Source: CAZGXI01 sp964529715 (GTDB lineage: Bacteria > Chloroflexota > Anaerolineae > Aggregatilineales > Ch27). Taken from it: DNA of 64,000 nt. Each line of letters opens with the position of its first letter. The first letter of the stretch is position 1. This document shows positions 51,797 through 61,102 of this stretch, piece after piece. The notes beneath the pieces are model-generated. The model was not told the DNA's origin and did not search any database. It was given only the letters and a program-made list of their open reading frames with translations. The translations under genes and the position numbers were made by a program. The stretch covers positions 27,504 through 91,503 of the forward strand of contig CAZGXI010000019.1 in assembly GCA_964529715.1 (NCBI GenBank), read 5' to 3'.

Positions 51797-52642
51797 GTGG
51801 CGCATGTTATCAAGGTCGTCACCGACAGCACATGTGACCTGCCCCGCGAATGGGTGGAGCAATGGGACATCACCGTGATTCCGACCCTGCTCCAGATAGA
51901 CGGGCAGAGTCTGTTGGACGACGGGGTACAAATCAGCCGCGAGGAATACTACCGTCGCCTGCCGGCAATGAAACAGTTGCCCACGACATCTGCCTGTCCC
52001 CTCGGCCTCAGCCGTGACCTGATCGCCCGCGCCAAAGCCGGGGCCGACCATCTGATCTTGCTCACGCCGCCCGCTTCGCTGAGCGCCATCCATAACAACT
52101 TTCGCCTCGCCGCCGACGAGATGGCTCCTGGTGCGTATACGCTGATCGATTCCGGCCAGACAAGCATGGGGTTGGGTTGGATCGCACTGGGCGCGGCGCA
52201 GGCCGCCCGCACCGGGGCAAGTCTGGAAACCATCCGCCAGCGCATCGACAGCCTCAAGCGGCGGACGCACGTTTACGCTGCTTTGAGCACCCTGGAAAAC
52301 CTACGCCGCAGCGGGCGCGTCAACTGGCTGATCGCCATGGCCGGAACGCTGTTACAGATCAAGCCGCTGATCCGGTTATATCAGGGCGATGTTTCCCTGG
52401 TCGAGCGGATTCGCACGTTCCGGCGGGCCACCGAGCGCCTGATCCAGTTGGGTAAAGCGCACGCTCCGTTGGAACGGCTGGCCGTGCTGCACACCAATAA
52501 CCTGGAAGACGCCCACGTGGTTCTGAATGCCCTATCGGCGGTTTTTCCACCAGAACAGGTCGTGATCAGGAACGTCAACCCGGTGTTGGGAACCCACGTT
52601 GGCGCCAATGGGGTCGGAATCGCTCTGGTAACGCAGGTTTAG
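51797..52642 (+). CDS. fakB: second DegV family fatty-acid-binding protein (FakB)
   Basis: A 281-residue DegV protein, GTG start one base after the preceding stop, with GAGGAG upstream. It has IKVVTDSTCDLP at the start, TSACPLGLSRDL, and the closing LGTHVGANGVGIALV. It is clearly diverged from its neighbour, suggesting different acyl-chain preference, as known for paired FakB proteins. The next gene, recG, begins 14 bp later, so a long operon is likely. Confidence 0.9.
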   Translation: MAHVIKVVTDSTCDLPREWVEQWDITVIPTLLQIDGQSLLDDGVQISREEYYRRLPAMKQLPTTSACPLGLSRDLIARAKAGADHLILLTPPASLSAIHNNFRLAADEMAPGAYTLIDSGQTSMGLGWIALGAAQAARTGASLETIRQRIDSLKRRTHVYAALSTLENLRRSGRVNWLIAMAGTLLQIKPLIRLYQGDVSLVERIRTFRRATERLIQLGKAHAPLERLAVLHTNNLEDAHVVLNALSAVFPPEQVVIRNVNPVLGTHVGANGVGIALVTQV

Positions 52643-52655
52643 ACCGGAATTCAAC

Positions 52656-55379
52656 ATGCCTTCTGCACTGGAAACCCTGGTTAAAATTCTGAAGCTCGAA
52701 CGCGAGCAGGGCTACAAAAACACAGCGGTCATCGGCGGCCTGAGCGCCTTTGCCGAAAAATGGCAAAAGGAAGCGCATGCCCAGGCGCGCCGCCCGGAAC
52801 ATCATGCCCTGGTGGACGAACTGGCCACTGCGCTAAGCGCCTACGACGCGCTGCCGAACCGTGAGGCGCGCCATGACGCCATCAAACAGATGATGAGCCA
52901 CATCACCGGGCGCGTCGCCCCGTCGCCGGGCACAGCATCGCAGACTGCCGCCCCGCCGCCGAAGGAGACGGCCCCAGCGCCACCGACCAAGTCCAAGCCG
53001 AAACCCGCCGCCAGGCCGGCCTCGCCAAAGCCTGCCAGACCCGCGCCGCCACGTCGCCCTGTCGCCTCTTCTCGCCCGGCGGAATTGGCAGAAGCGCCGA
53101 CACAGCAGGGACGGGCCACAGCACCGGAGCCGGTCGAGGAAGAGCACGAAGCACCGCCGCAAATAGCGCGGGCAGAACAGTCTAACCTGGACCTCTTCGA
53201 GCCTGCGGACGCGCCGACGCAATACGAACCGGAACCCGCCGTCGCGCCGCCCAAGCCCAAACCACGCCGCAAGCCGCGCCGCCCGCGTCCCTTTGAGGAG
53301 GCCGTCGATGCGCTGCGCGGCCTGGATGCACCGGTTGGTGTCATTCCCGGTGTGGGAGTCAAAATGGCGGAAAAGCTGGCACGCCTGGGCATTCAGACTG
53401 TTTCGGACCTGCTATTCCACCTGCCACGCCGCTACGACGATTACACCCGCCTGGTTTCGATCAGCCAGGCCAAAGCGGGCGAGTCGGTCACGCTCATTGG
53501 GACGGTGCGCAACTGTGTGGCGCTCAAAGGGCGCGGCGGGCGTGAATACCTCCAGTTCACCCTCGACGACGGCACGGCGACATTGAATGTGTTCTTCTTT
53601 GGGCAGATGTATCTGCGAAACCGCCTGGTCAGGGGGACGCAGGTCGTGGTCAGCGGTGAGACCGACCTCTACCTCGGCAAACTCTCGATGACCAACCCGG
53701 AATGGGAACTGCTAGAATATGACAACCTGCACACGCGGGCCATCGTGCCGGTCTATCCGCTGACCCAGGGCGTCACCACACGGATGTTGCGCCGCATGAT
53801 CCGGGCAACGGTGGATTATTGGGCCGAGCGTCTGCCGGATTACCTGCCGGAGAGCGTGCTTGAACGGGCCGAACTGGTAGACCTCGGCTGGGCGCTGCGG
53901 CAGGTACATTTCCCTGACCATTGGGACTACCTGCACTATGCCCGCGAACGGCTGGCCTTCGACGAATTGTTCTTGCTGCAAATGCGGATGCTGACCCGGC
54001 GGCGCGCCTGGCAGTCGGTGCCTGCGACTCCGCTGGATGTGGCAGACGAATGGCTCGAGTCAGCCATTGCCGCCCTGCCCTACACCCTGACTCAGGCCCA
54101 ACGCCGCGCCCTGGAAGATATTCGCACGGACATGGCCCGCCAGGTGCCCATGAACCGCCTGCTGCAAGGCGACGTGGGATCGGGCAAGACAGTTGTTGCG
54201 GCGCTGGCGGCGGCTATCGCCATGCGCAACGGCGGGCAGGCCGCCCTGATGGCCCCGACGGGCATCCTGGCCGAGCAGCATTTCCGGTCGATCAACCGGA
54301 CACTGGCGGCGCTGCCGCTGGACAGCGAAGTTAATGTCCGTCTGCTAACCGGCGCGACTCCCGACGCCGAACGCGAGGCCATTCTGGCAGGGATCGCCGA
54401 TGGCAGTGTGCAGATGGTCATCGGCACGCACGCCCTGATCCAGGGCGGGGTTGCGTTCGCCAACCTGGCGCTGGCGATCATCGATGAGCAGCATCGCTTT
54501 GGCGTAGCTCAGCGCGCTGCGCTGCGCGGCAAAGGCACCAACCCGCACCTGCTGGTCATGACTGCCACCCCGATCCCGCGCACATTGGCCCTGACCATTC
54601 ATGCCGACCTGGACCTGAGCGTGATCGACGAGATGCCGCCGGGCCGTATGCCAGTGGAGACCCACGTCCTGCCCGAACAGGAGCGCGAGCGCGCCTACAG
54701 TTTCATCACGCATCAGATCGAGAACGGACGACAGGCGTTTATCATCTATCCGTTGGTGGAAAGCAGCGAGGACGGGGAAAACGAGACGCGGGCCGCCGTC
54801 GATGAGTTTGCGCGCCTGCAAAAGGAGATTTTTCCCCATCTGCGACTTGGATTGCTGCATGGGCGCATGTCAGCGCAAGACAAGGAAGCGGTGATGCTAT
54901 CTTTCCAGGCAGGGGAAATCGACCTCCTGGTGAGCACTTCGGTGGTCGAAGTGGGTATCGACGTTCCCAATGCCACCGTCATCCTCATCGAAGGCGCCAA
55001 CCGCTTCGGGCTGGCGCAGCTTCACCAGTTCCGGGGACGGGTCGGGCGCGGAGAACATCCCTCGACCTGTCTACTGATCGGCGACACAGCAACGGCGAGC
55101 GCGCGCGAGCGTCTGGAAGCGATGGCGCGCACAACCGATGGCTTCGAACTGGCAGAGATCGACTTTCGGCTGCGCGGCGCGGGTGACCTGTTCGGCACAC
55201 GCCAGAGCGGCGGAATGCAGCTTCGCTTCGGCAATGACATGAACCCACAACTCGTAGCTCTGGCCCAGCGTGAGGCACGCACTCTATACGAAGAAGACCC
55301 GGAACTTGTCTTGCCAGAACACCGCCTGCTGGCCGAACGAGTGATGATGACCGCAACGGCGGAAACCGATTTGAGTTAA
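52656..55379 (+). CDS. recG: ATP-dependent DNA helicase RecG with long N-terminal extension
   Basis: A 907-residue helicase for branch migration and fork regression. The core has a wedge/OB domain (about 225-400), then Walker A GDVGSGKTVVAALAAA, DEQH box (IIDEQHRFGVAQR), TATPIPRTLAL, and late motifs VSTSVVEVGIDVPNATVI and FRGRVGRGEH. The usual RecG is about 690-780 residues. Here residues 1-85 form a helical domain and about 86-215 are Ala/Pro/Lys-rich low-complexity sequence. The extension resembles that of other Chloroflexota-like RecG proteins as I recall them; this needs comparison. Confidence 0.94.
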   Translation: MPSALETLVKILKLEREQGYKNTAVIGGLSAFAEKWQKEAHAQARRPEHHALVDELATALSAYDALPNREARHDAIKQMMSHITGRVAPSPGTASQTAAPPPKETAPAPPTKSKPKPAARPASPKPARPAPPRRPVASSRPAELAEAPTQQGRATAPEPVEEEHEAPPQIARAEQSNLDLFEPADAPTQYEPEPAVAPPKPKPRRKPRRPRPFEEAVDALRGLDAPVGVIPGVGVKMAEKLARLGIQTVSDLLFHLPRRYDDYTRLVSISQAKAGESVTLIGTVRNCVALKGRGGREYLQFTLDDGTATLNVFFFGQMYLRNRLVRGTQVVVSGETDLYLGKLSMTNPEWELLEYDNLHTRAIVPVYPLTQGVTTRMLRRMIRATVDYWAERLPDYLPESVLERAELVDLGWALRQVHFPDHWDYLHYARERLAFDELFLLQMRMLTRRRAWQSVPATPLDVADEWLESAIAALPYTLTQAQRRALEDIRTDMARQVPMNRLLQGDVGSGKTVVAALAAAIAMRNGGQAALMAPTGILAEQHFRSINRTLAALPLDSEVNVRLLTGATPDAEREAILAGIADGSVQMVIGTHALIQGGVAFANLALAIIDEQHRFGVAQRAALRGKGTNPHLLVMTATPIPRTLALTIHADLDLSVIDEMPPGRMPVETHVLPEQERERAYSFITHQIENGRQAFIIYPLVESSEDGENETRAAVDEFARLQKEIFPHLRLGLLHGRMSAQDKEAVMLSFQAGEIDLLVSTSVVEVGIDVPNATVILIEGANRFGLAQLHQFRGRVGRGEHPSTCLLIGDTATASARERLEAMARTTDGFELAEIDFRLRGAGDLFGTRQSGGMQLRFGNDMNPQLVALAQREARTLYEEDPELVLPEHRLLAERVMMTATAETDLS

Positions 55380-55394
55380 TCGAAGGATATGCTC

Positions 55395-55922
55395 ATGCGT
55401 CGAGCTTTTTACCCGGCGTCGTTCGATCCCATCCACTACGGCCACATCGATATTGCGCAGCGCGCGGCCAAGCTGTTTGATGAACTGGTAGTCGGGGTCT
55501 ACGACCGTCCGAACAAACGCCTGCTCTTCACCGCTCAGGAGCGTCTGGAAATGGTCGAAGAGGCGCTCAAACACATTCCCAACATGCAAGTTGCAGTTTA
55601 TGGCGGATTGACTGTAGACTATGCCCATCAGGTCGGTGCCGTCGCCATCGTGCGCGGCCTGCGGGTTTTCTCGGACTTCGAGTTGGAATTTCGGATGGCG
55701 CTGGCGAACCGGCGGCTGGCGCCTGACCTGGAAATCGTGAACCTGATCGCCGGAGAAACGTATATTCATCTCAGTTCGAGCACCGTCCGTGAGATCGCCT
55801 CGCTCGGCGGGGACGTGAGCGACATGGTTCCTCCGCACGTAGAAGCCTTTCTCAAGCGGCGGTTTGCCGAACTGAACAGGCAAAGCGACAGACCGGTGTA
55901 CATGGTCAGCATCACCGACTGA
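55395..55922 (+). CDS. coaD: phosphopantetheine adenylyltransferase
   Basis: A 175-residue nucleotidyltransferase making dephospho-CoA. Signatures are FYPASFDPIHYGHIDIAQRA (T/HxGH motif), VYDRPNKRLLF, IVRGLRVFSDFELEFRMALAN and the SSSTVREIASLGGDVS tail. The ATG at 55389 is only 2 bp from AAGG; the second ATG, at 55395 (MRRAFYP), has an 8-bp spacing, so I use it. It follows recG by 15 bp in the same operon. Confidence 0.94.
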   Translation: MRRAFYPASFDPIHYGHIDIAQRAAKLFDELVVGVYDRPNKRLLFTAQERLEMVEEALKHIPNMQVAVYGGLTVDYAHQVGAVAIVRGLRVFSDFELEFRMALANRRLAPDLEIVNLIAGETYIHLSSSTVREIASLGGDVSDMVPPHVEAFLKRRFAELNRQSDRPVYMVSITD

Positions 55923-55943
55923 TCGCGGGGGAGGGCAAACCAA

Positions 55944-56480
55944 GTGGACATTCAGCACCTCGTGGACCGGCTGGAGGACCTGATCGACGAAGGGCGGCAT
56001 ATCCCCCTCAGCAAATACACGATTGTCGATGAGGAGCGCGCCCTGGAAATCATCGACCAAATGCGCATCTCGATCCCCGAAGAGATCGAAAAGGCGACCC
56101 GCATCATTCAGCAGCGCGACCGCCTGATGGCCCAGGCCAACGAGGAAGCCGAGCGGATGGTCGCCCTGGCGAAGGAAAAGGGCGACTCGCTGACGGCGCG
56201 CGAGGCCATTACCCAGGCTGCCCAGAGCCGCGCCGCCAACATCATCGAACAGGCCCGCCAGGAGGCAGAAACCATCCAGGCCGAGGCGGACCGCTATGTG
56301 CTCCAGGTTCTGGGCGAACTGGAAAGCCACCTCATCCGCACGCTGACGGTGGTACGCAATGGCATTGCGATGGTCACGCAAGACCGCACCCAGCCGCCAT
56401 CTGCGCCTGCTCAGAACAGCCCACAGCCCGCCATCAGCAGCACGGCGTCTGTGCCCGCCGCCGATAAGAGCGGCGACTGA
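55944..56480 (+). CDS. coiled-coil protein with DivIVA/ATP-synthase-b-like region
   Basis: A 178-residue acidic and basic helical protein, GTG start with GGGGGAGGG 9 bp upstream. From about residue 45 to 125 it is a long coiled coil (EEIEKATRIIQQRDRLMAQA; AANIIEQARQEAETIQAEA), with a Pro/Ala/Ser tail. It follows coaD by 21 bp. Similar small helical proteins are common near coaD in related genomes as I recall, but I know no defined function; a cell-division or scaffold role is only a guess. Confidence 0.7.
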   Translation: MDIQHLVDRLEDLIDEGRHIPLSKYTIVDEERALEIIDQMRISIPEEIEKATRIIQQRDRLMAQANEEAERMVALAKEKGDSLTAREAITQAAQSRAANIIEQARQEAETIQAEADRYVLQVLGELESHLIRTLTVVRNGIAMVTQDRTQPPSAPAQNSPQPAISSTASVPAADKSGD

Positions 56481-56568
56481 GCTGCGCTGCCAGGAACCGT
56501 TATCGAACCGAACGCCGCGCCGGAAAGCCGCCCCCGCCGACGCGCAGACCGAGAACGACCCGCCCTCA

Positions 56569-56597
56569 CGGTGCTGTGATTTCAGCACCGTTTGTCT
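56569..56597 (+). terminator. intrinsic terminator of the asp23-fakA-recG-coaD operon
   Basis: A perfect 8-bp stem (CGGTGCTG/CAGCACCG) with loop TGATTT is followed by TTTGTCTT, 88 bp after the stop of the coiled-coil gene. It marks the end of the run of plus-strand genes from 48802. Confidence 0.8.
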
Positions 56598-56643
56598 TGA
56601 TGCCGACTAGCTGTCTTCATTTTCTCTCGGAGCGAGAACCCGC

Positions 56644-57711
56644 ATGAGTGACTTTTGGAAGCCCAACTGGGATCAAACCCGCCAGCGGTTCATCGACTGG
56701 TGGGCGGGCAAGGGGCTGGTCCTGGTAGTCAAGGCTCCCCGCGACGAACCGTTGGAGGACATTCCCGAACCGCCTCCCCCGGCCACACTCGAAGAATACT
56801 ATCTCGACCCCACCTATCGAGCCTGGCAGGCCGAATATCAACTGGCGCACACCTACTTTGGCGGAGAGGCTTTTCCGTTCTATCAGACCGACATCGGTCC
56901 CGGCAACCTCGCCACCTTTCTGGGGTCCGAACCCCGCTTCGCGCCGGATACCGTCTGGTTTCAACCCTGCATCGACGACCCTGCCAACGCGCCCAACCTA
57001 CGCTTCGACCCGGAAAATATCTGGTTCAAACGGCAGATCGCCATCATCGAAGCCTGTCTGCGGGTCAGCCGGGGGCGCTTCCTGGTGAGCATACCGGACC
57101 TGATCGAAAATGTAGACATCCTCGCTTCGCTGCGTGGAACCGGCGAACTGCTGACCGACATGCTGGATCGGCCTGACTTTGTGAAACAAAAAGTGGCGGA
57201 GATCAACCAGGTCTACTTTGCCGTCTTCGACGCCATCCGCGCCCTCGTCCAAGACCCCTGGGGCGGCAATGCGATGGTCTTCGACATCTGGGGACCAGGC
57301 CGAACCGCGAAGGTGCAGTGTGACGCCTCGGCCATGTTTTCGCCCCAGATGTTTGGGGAGTTTGTCGTTCCGGCGCTGCGCGAACAGTGCGCCTGGCTGG
57401 ACTATTCCCTGTTTCACCTGGACGGCACGGCCTGTATCCGCCATCTGGATCAACTGCTCGAAATCGAGGACCTCAACGCGATAGAGTTCACGGCAGAACC
57501 AACCGTGCCGACGGGCGGCAGCCCACACTGGTATGACCTGTACCGCCGCATCTTGCGCGCGGGCAAAAGCGTGCAGGCGATCCAGGTCAGGCCGGAGGAG
57601 GTCGTGCCGTTACTAGATGCCGTCGGCGGCGCAGGGATGCACATCTGCGTACAGACAGCGACCGAAGCAGAAGCGCGCGCGGTGGTCGAGCAGGCTGAAC
57701 AGTTCCGGTAG
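56644..57711 (+). CDS. URO-D superfamily-like protein
   Basis: A 355-residue protein starting MSDFWKPNWDQTRQRFIDWW. It is a TIM-barrel relative of uroporphyrinogen decarboxylase and cobalamin-dependent methyltransferases: PDLIENVDILASLRGTGELL, AMFSPQMFGEFVVPALREQ, and a HLDGTACIRHLDQLLEI segment where Cys and His could bind zinc. The URO-D protein at 2159 has the same order (FISPKMYAQFVVPYE, then HTCGK). GGAGCGAG precedes the ATG. It is a lone gene between two terminators/convergent genes. A methyltransferase role is likely but the substrate is unknown. Confidence 0.75.
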   Translation: MSDFWKPNWDQTRQRFIDWWAGKGLVLVVKAPRDEPLEDIPEPPPPATLEEYYLDPTYRAWQAEYQLAHTYFGGEAFPFYQTDIGPGNLATFLGSEPRFAPDTVWFQPCIDDPANAPNLRFDPENIWFKRQIAIIEACLRVSRGRFLVSIPDLIENVDILASLRGTGELLTDMLDRPDFVKQKVAEINQVYFAVFDAIRALVQDPWGGNAMVFDIWGPGRTAKVQCDASAMFSPQMFGEFVVPALREQCAWLDYSLFHLDGTACIRHLDQLLEIEDLNAIEFTAEPTVPTGGSPHWYDLYRRILRAGKSVQAIQVRPEEVVPLLDAVGGAGMHICVQTATEAEARAVVEQAEQFR

Positions 57712-57722
57712 CGGGACGCCGG

Positions 57723-59390
57723 TTAGCCCGTCATCGAAGGAACGGCGGCGCTAACGGTAAAGCTATCGAATACCACGTCGGTCAGCACGTCTTCGACAGA
57801 CCGCAGGGTCGTGGCGATGTAAAAGCCCACCGCCCCCTCGGCGATAGCGTCGTCCCGCACCGTGATGGCGCGCCTGCGGTTGACAAATCCCTCGATGTAG
57901 TCCTCGCTGGCCCGGATCGAGAGGTGGTTCGGCTGGCCAAGCGGGGCGACTGCCTCGTTAAACGTCCAGGTGTCGCTGCTGCCGCGCAGTTCTCGCCATG
58001 CCCCTCCCTGTCGCAGCCAGATGCTCACCTGTTGCCTGCCGTTGACGGCAAAGACGTAGTAGTGGTCTTCGTCCTGGTAGCGAAAGACAAGGCCATAACC
58101 GCTGTCTGGCTGGCTGGGTTCGCGCAAGGTCGCGCTGGTCTCGACGATCAGTGAACTGTAATGAAAAACCGGATCAAAGATGGCGGTGTGGGCCTGTCCG
58201 GCCAGCGCCGAGCGCAGGTGATACTGCCCGTCTATGATCTCCTGGGTGAATATCCCCTGCGAAAGCGGCCAGCCGAAATTGTACTCGTCGCCGTCGTCAA
58301 AGCTGGTGGAAAAGGGCACCGCACCGCCTGTCATGGCAACGACCGGCGCAGATGGTGTGAGAACGGACGGGGCGACAGCATCACCCCGGTTCAGGACAAA
58401 AATCAGCGCCAGCGCAACCAACACAATCAGCACCGCTGCACCGAACAGCAGCGCATGTCCGGCCCGCTGCCAGGCCAGGGGACGAAACCGGGCGTTGCGC
58501 GTTGCCTGGCTGATCGGCCCACCAGACAAGGCCGCCCGGAGTTCCGCCGCCAGTTCCCCAGCAGAAGGGTAGCGATCTTGCGGACGTTTGGCAGCGGCCC
58601 GATACACCACCGCCTCGACGGCCTCCGGCAGTTCCGGCACCAGCTTGCGCACCGAGGGCAGCGGTTCGCTGACGTGCTTCATGATCATAGCCGGACCGCT
58701 GTCGGCCTCGAAGGGCAGCCGTCCGGTGAGCATTTCATGCAAGATGATGCCGAGCGCATAGATGTCGCTGCGCTGGTCGCCGGCTTCTCCCTGCCCCTGC
58801 TCCGGCGACATGTAAGCCGGCGTGCCACCGGTGTAGCCACTCTCGGTCAGCCGCGTGCCAGACACCAAGCGGGCCAACCCGAAGTCGGTCAGCAAAGGCA
58901 CACCGCGCTCATCGAACAGGATATTGGCCGGCTTAATGTCGCGGTGAACCATGCCGCGCGCGTGGGCGTAATCCAGCGCCGAGGCAATGCCGTCTACGAT
59001 GCGCACGACCTCTTCCAGCGGCAATCGTTCCCCACGCGCAGCGACATCCGTGATCTTATGGCGCAACGATGGTCCTTCGACCAGCGGCATCACCATGTAA
59101 GACACGCACCCCGTCTCCGTGATCGCTGTATCGAAGTCATAAACGCCGACGATGTTGGGATGGTTGAGGCTGGCAGCAAGCGTCCCCTCGCGCGAAAATC
59201 GCTCCTGAAAGCCCGGCTCGTCGGCCAGATACTCGTGCAACACTTTGATTGCCACGTAACGTTGGGTGTTCGGATCCCAGGCTTTGTAGACCTGGGCCAT
59301 GCCCCCGCGCCCCAGAAGCTTTTCCAGGCGGTAGCGTCCCAATGTTTTGTCTATGAGTTCGGCCATCGCGTTGACAGGTTGCTTTGACAC
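57723..59390 (-). CDS. transmembrane serine/threonine protein kinase
   Basis: A 555-residue Hanks-type kinase. The kinase domain has LGRGGMAQVYKAWD (P-loop), VAIKVL (Lys), VHRDIKPANIL (catalytic), LTDFGLARL (DFG), TPAYMSPEQGQG and DQRSDIYALGIIL. A single span (ALLFGAAVLIVLVALALIFVL, about 325-345) leads to an outside domain of about 180 residues, ending FYIATTLRSVEDVLTDVVFD. This outside part resembles LamG/glucanase-like jelly-roll sensors rather than PASTA repeats. The first frame start is GTG 59390; an ATG at 59366 (MAELIDK) is equally likely, and neither has a clear ribosome site. It probably phosphorylates cytoplasmic targets in response to an external ligand. Confidence 0.88.
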   Translation of the reverse strand: MSKQPVNAMAELIDKTLGRYRLEKLLGRGGMAQVYKAWDPNTQRYVAIKVLHEYLADEPGFQERFSREGTLAASLNHPNIVGVYDFDTAITETGCVSYMVMPLVEGPSLRHKITDVAARGERLPLEEVVRIVDGIASALDYAHARGMVHRDIKPANILFDERGVPLLTDFGLARLVSGTRLTESGYTGGTPAYMSPEQGQGEAGDQRSDIYALGIILHEMLTGRLPFEADSGPAMIMKHVSEPLPSVRKLVPELPEAVEAVVYRAAAKRPQDRYPSAGELAAELRAALSGGPISQATRNARFRPLAWQRAGHALLFGAAVLIVLVALALIFVLNRGDAVAPSVLTPSAPVVAMTGGAVPFSTSFDDGDEYNFGWPLSQGIFTQEIIDGQYHLRSALAGQAHTAIFDPVFHYSSLIVETSATLREPSQPDSGYGLVFRYQDEDHYYVFAVNGRQQVSIWLRQGGAWRELRGSSDTWTFNEAVAPLGQPNHLSIRASEDYIEGFVNRRRAITVRDDAIAEGAVGFYIATTLRSVEDVLTDVVFDSFTVSAAVPSMTG

Positions 59391-59450
59391 GGCTAGGTGG
59401 AAGATGACAGGTTTTATCCTATCGTTATAGCAAAGATGCGCAACTTGCCG

Positions 59451-60245
59451 CTACTCGATCTGGTGTTCCGGTAAATTGAGCCGTTCGGGGTGCGTGTAGA
59501 CACGCAGGCTGCCCTGCCGCACATACCCGATTACGCACATGTTCCACGCCTGGGCAAGTTGCACGGCCAGGCTGGTCGGCGAGGTGTGGCTGGCAATCAG
59601 CGGCACGTTCATCTGCCGCGCCTTGTTCAGCATCTCCGAACTGATCCGCCCGCTGGTGAGCACCAGGCAGCCAGACGGGTCCAGGCCACGCAACAGGGCC
59701 TTGCCGGCCAGCTTATCCATGGTATTGTGCCGTCCCACATCTTCTGCCATGAGCAGCACTTCGTGCGGCGTCGCCAGGACAGAGGTGTGTACGCCGCGCA
59801 CGGCGTTGTAGAGCCGCGCCGCGCCCTTGAGATCGTGCATCCGGGCAAACACAACCTGAGGATCAACCGCGAAACGGGTATTGAGTGGCGGGCAGGTTTC
59901 CAGATGGCGCTGAAACGTCACCCCTCTGCCGCAGCCAGACGTAAGAATCACCCGCCGGGGCGGCTCGAACGCATCCCGGCGGAGGAAAATATCTACTGCC
60001 GTTCCGAGGGCATTGAGGCGAACCAAGCGCAGATCGTCTAATGCGCGAATCACGCCTTCGGTATACAGGAATCCCACCGCCAGGGCTTCCTGGTCGGCAG
60101 GACTGCACATCAGGGTCGCCAATTCCTGCCCGTTGACGAAGATGGTGAGGCGCGATTCTTCGATCACGCCGCCTGCGGTCGGCTCGACGCCCTGGGCTGT
60201 GACGGTGAGGTAGGTGTAGGGCAGTGCGCCCGGCCCAATATTCAT
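59451..60245 (-). CDS. fdhD: formate dehydrogenase accessory sulfurtransferase
   Basis: A 264-residue FdhD family protein. It shows GVIEESRLTIFVNGQEL, LMCSPADQEALAVGFLYTEG, TSGCGRGVTF (sulfur-relay Cys; the E. coli protein has two nearby Cys, here one), MLLMAEDVGRHNTMDKLAGK and SGRISSEMLNKARQM. It transfers sulfur to the molybdenum or tungsten cofactor of formate dehydrogenases. It is 12 bp downstream of the iron-sulfur subunit gene, in line with an NAD-linked formate dehydrogenase complex, but no catalytic subunit gene is in the window. Confidence 0.9.
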   Translation of the reverse strand: MNIGPGALPYTYLTVTAQGVEPTAGGVIEESRLTIFVNGQELATLMCSPADQEALAVGFLYTEGVIRALDDLRLVRLNALGTAVDIFLRRDAFEPPRRVILTSGCGRGVTFQRHLETCPPLNTRFAVDPQVVFARMHDLKGAARLYNAVRGVHTSVLATPHEVLLMAEDVGRHNTMDKLAGKALLRGLDPSGCLVLTSGRISSEMLNKARQMNVPLIASHTSPTSLAVQLAQAWNMCVIGYVRQGSLRVYTHPERLNLPEHQIE

Positions 60246-60257
60246 GCGACCCTAGAA

Positions 60258-60974
60258 TTACTTGCAAGGCAAGCGATCGGGGCGCTTACTGAACGATGTA
60301 CTGTCCTGAATTTGCTCCAGTTCCAAGCCGCGCTCCAACCCCCATTCGAGCCGGGGCTTGAGTGCGCCGGTGGGACAGACGTTGACACACTGGCCGCAAA
60401 ACACACACGTCGATTCGGGCATCGGCACGTTAAACACGGTCGAAACATGCGTGTTGAAGCCACGCTCATCCAATGTCAACGCAAAGGTGTATTGTGCATC
60501 CGGGCCGCACACCTGAACGCAGCGCCAGCATAGCACGCACTGGCTATAGTCCCGCACATAGAAAGGATTATCGACGTATTCGGGATATTCACGCCGTTTC
60601 GCGCTGGGGAACCGCTCCGGGTCGGCGTGGTAATCTTCCAGCAACGCCTGAATTTCCGGGGCCTCGCTGAGGTCCACCGCCGAATAGAGCATTTCGAGGA
60701 TGGTCCGTCGCGCATGTTCGACGCGCTCATTGCGCAGTTCGATATTTGCCCCCTCCTGGCAGACAGCTACACAGGCCGCTTGCAACAGACGCCCCTTGTT
60801 CACATCCACCACGCACACCCGGCACAAGCCGTTAGCCTCCGTTTTATCGTGGTAACAGATGGTAGGCACATCCTTGCCGAGCTGCCGGGCGGCCTGGAGA
60901 ATCGTCGTCCCTTCAGGAACACTCACGCTTTCACCATCGATGGTCAGCGTAATGATTTTCGGTTCACTCGCCAT
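60258..60974 (-). CDS. iron-sulfur subunit (NuoG N-terminus / HoxU-like)
   Basis: A 238-residue multi-cluster electron-transfer protein. Residues 1-80 are a plant-type [2Fe-2S] ferredoxin with Cys in ICYHDK and GLCRVCVV; Cys-rich ELR.. positions in the middle are fewer than in NuoG. Two [4Fe-4S] sets follow: CVLCWRCVQVCG and CVFCGQCVNVCP. The length matches HoxU or the FdhA N-terminal segment of NAD-dependent formate dehydrogenases without the molybdopterin domain. Partners are the NuoE-NuoF fusion upstream (128 bp) and FdhD downstream. The missing catalytic protein could be encoded elsewhere. Confidence 0.87.
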   Translation of the reverse strand: MASEPKIITLTIDGESVSVPEGTTILQAARQLGKDVPTICYHDKTEANGLCRVCVVDVNKGRLLQAACVAVCQEGANIELRNERVEHARRTILEMLYSAVDLSEAPEIQALLEDYHADPERFPSAKRREYPEYVDNPFYVRDYSQCVLCWRCVQVCGPDAQYTFALTLDERGFNTHVSTVFNVPMPESTCVFCGQCVNVCPTGALKPRLEWGLERGLELEQIQDSTSFSKRPDRLPCK

Positions 60975-61102
60975 GTCATTATCCTTTGCAAGCTGTTTGC
61001 TTCTGGCTCTGAGCGGTCAGCAGTTGGCTTCGGGCGTTCGTTGGGAAGCAATTCTGCGCACTGGCAAGACCGGCTAAAAGCCGAACGCCAACAGGCTAGT
61101 GG

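Noticed and set aside
61020..61100. Inverted-repeat-like stretch (GGCGTTCG / CGAACGCC) between the iron-sulfur and NuoEF genes
   Set aside because: The arms are short and imperfect, with about 30 bp between them and no T-run; too weak to call a terminator or repeat element.
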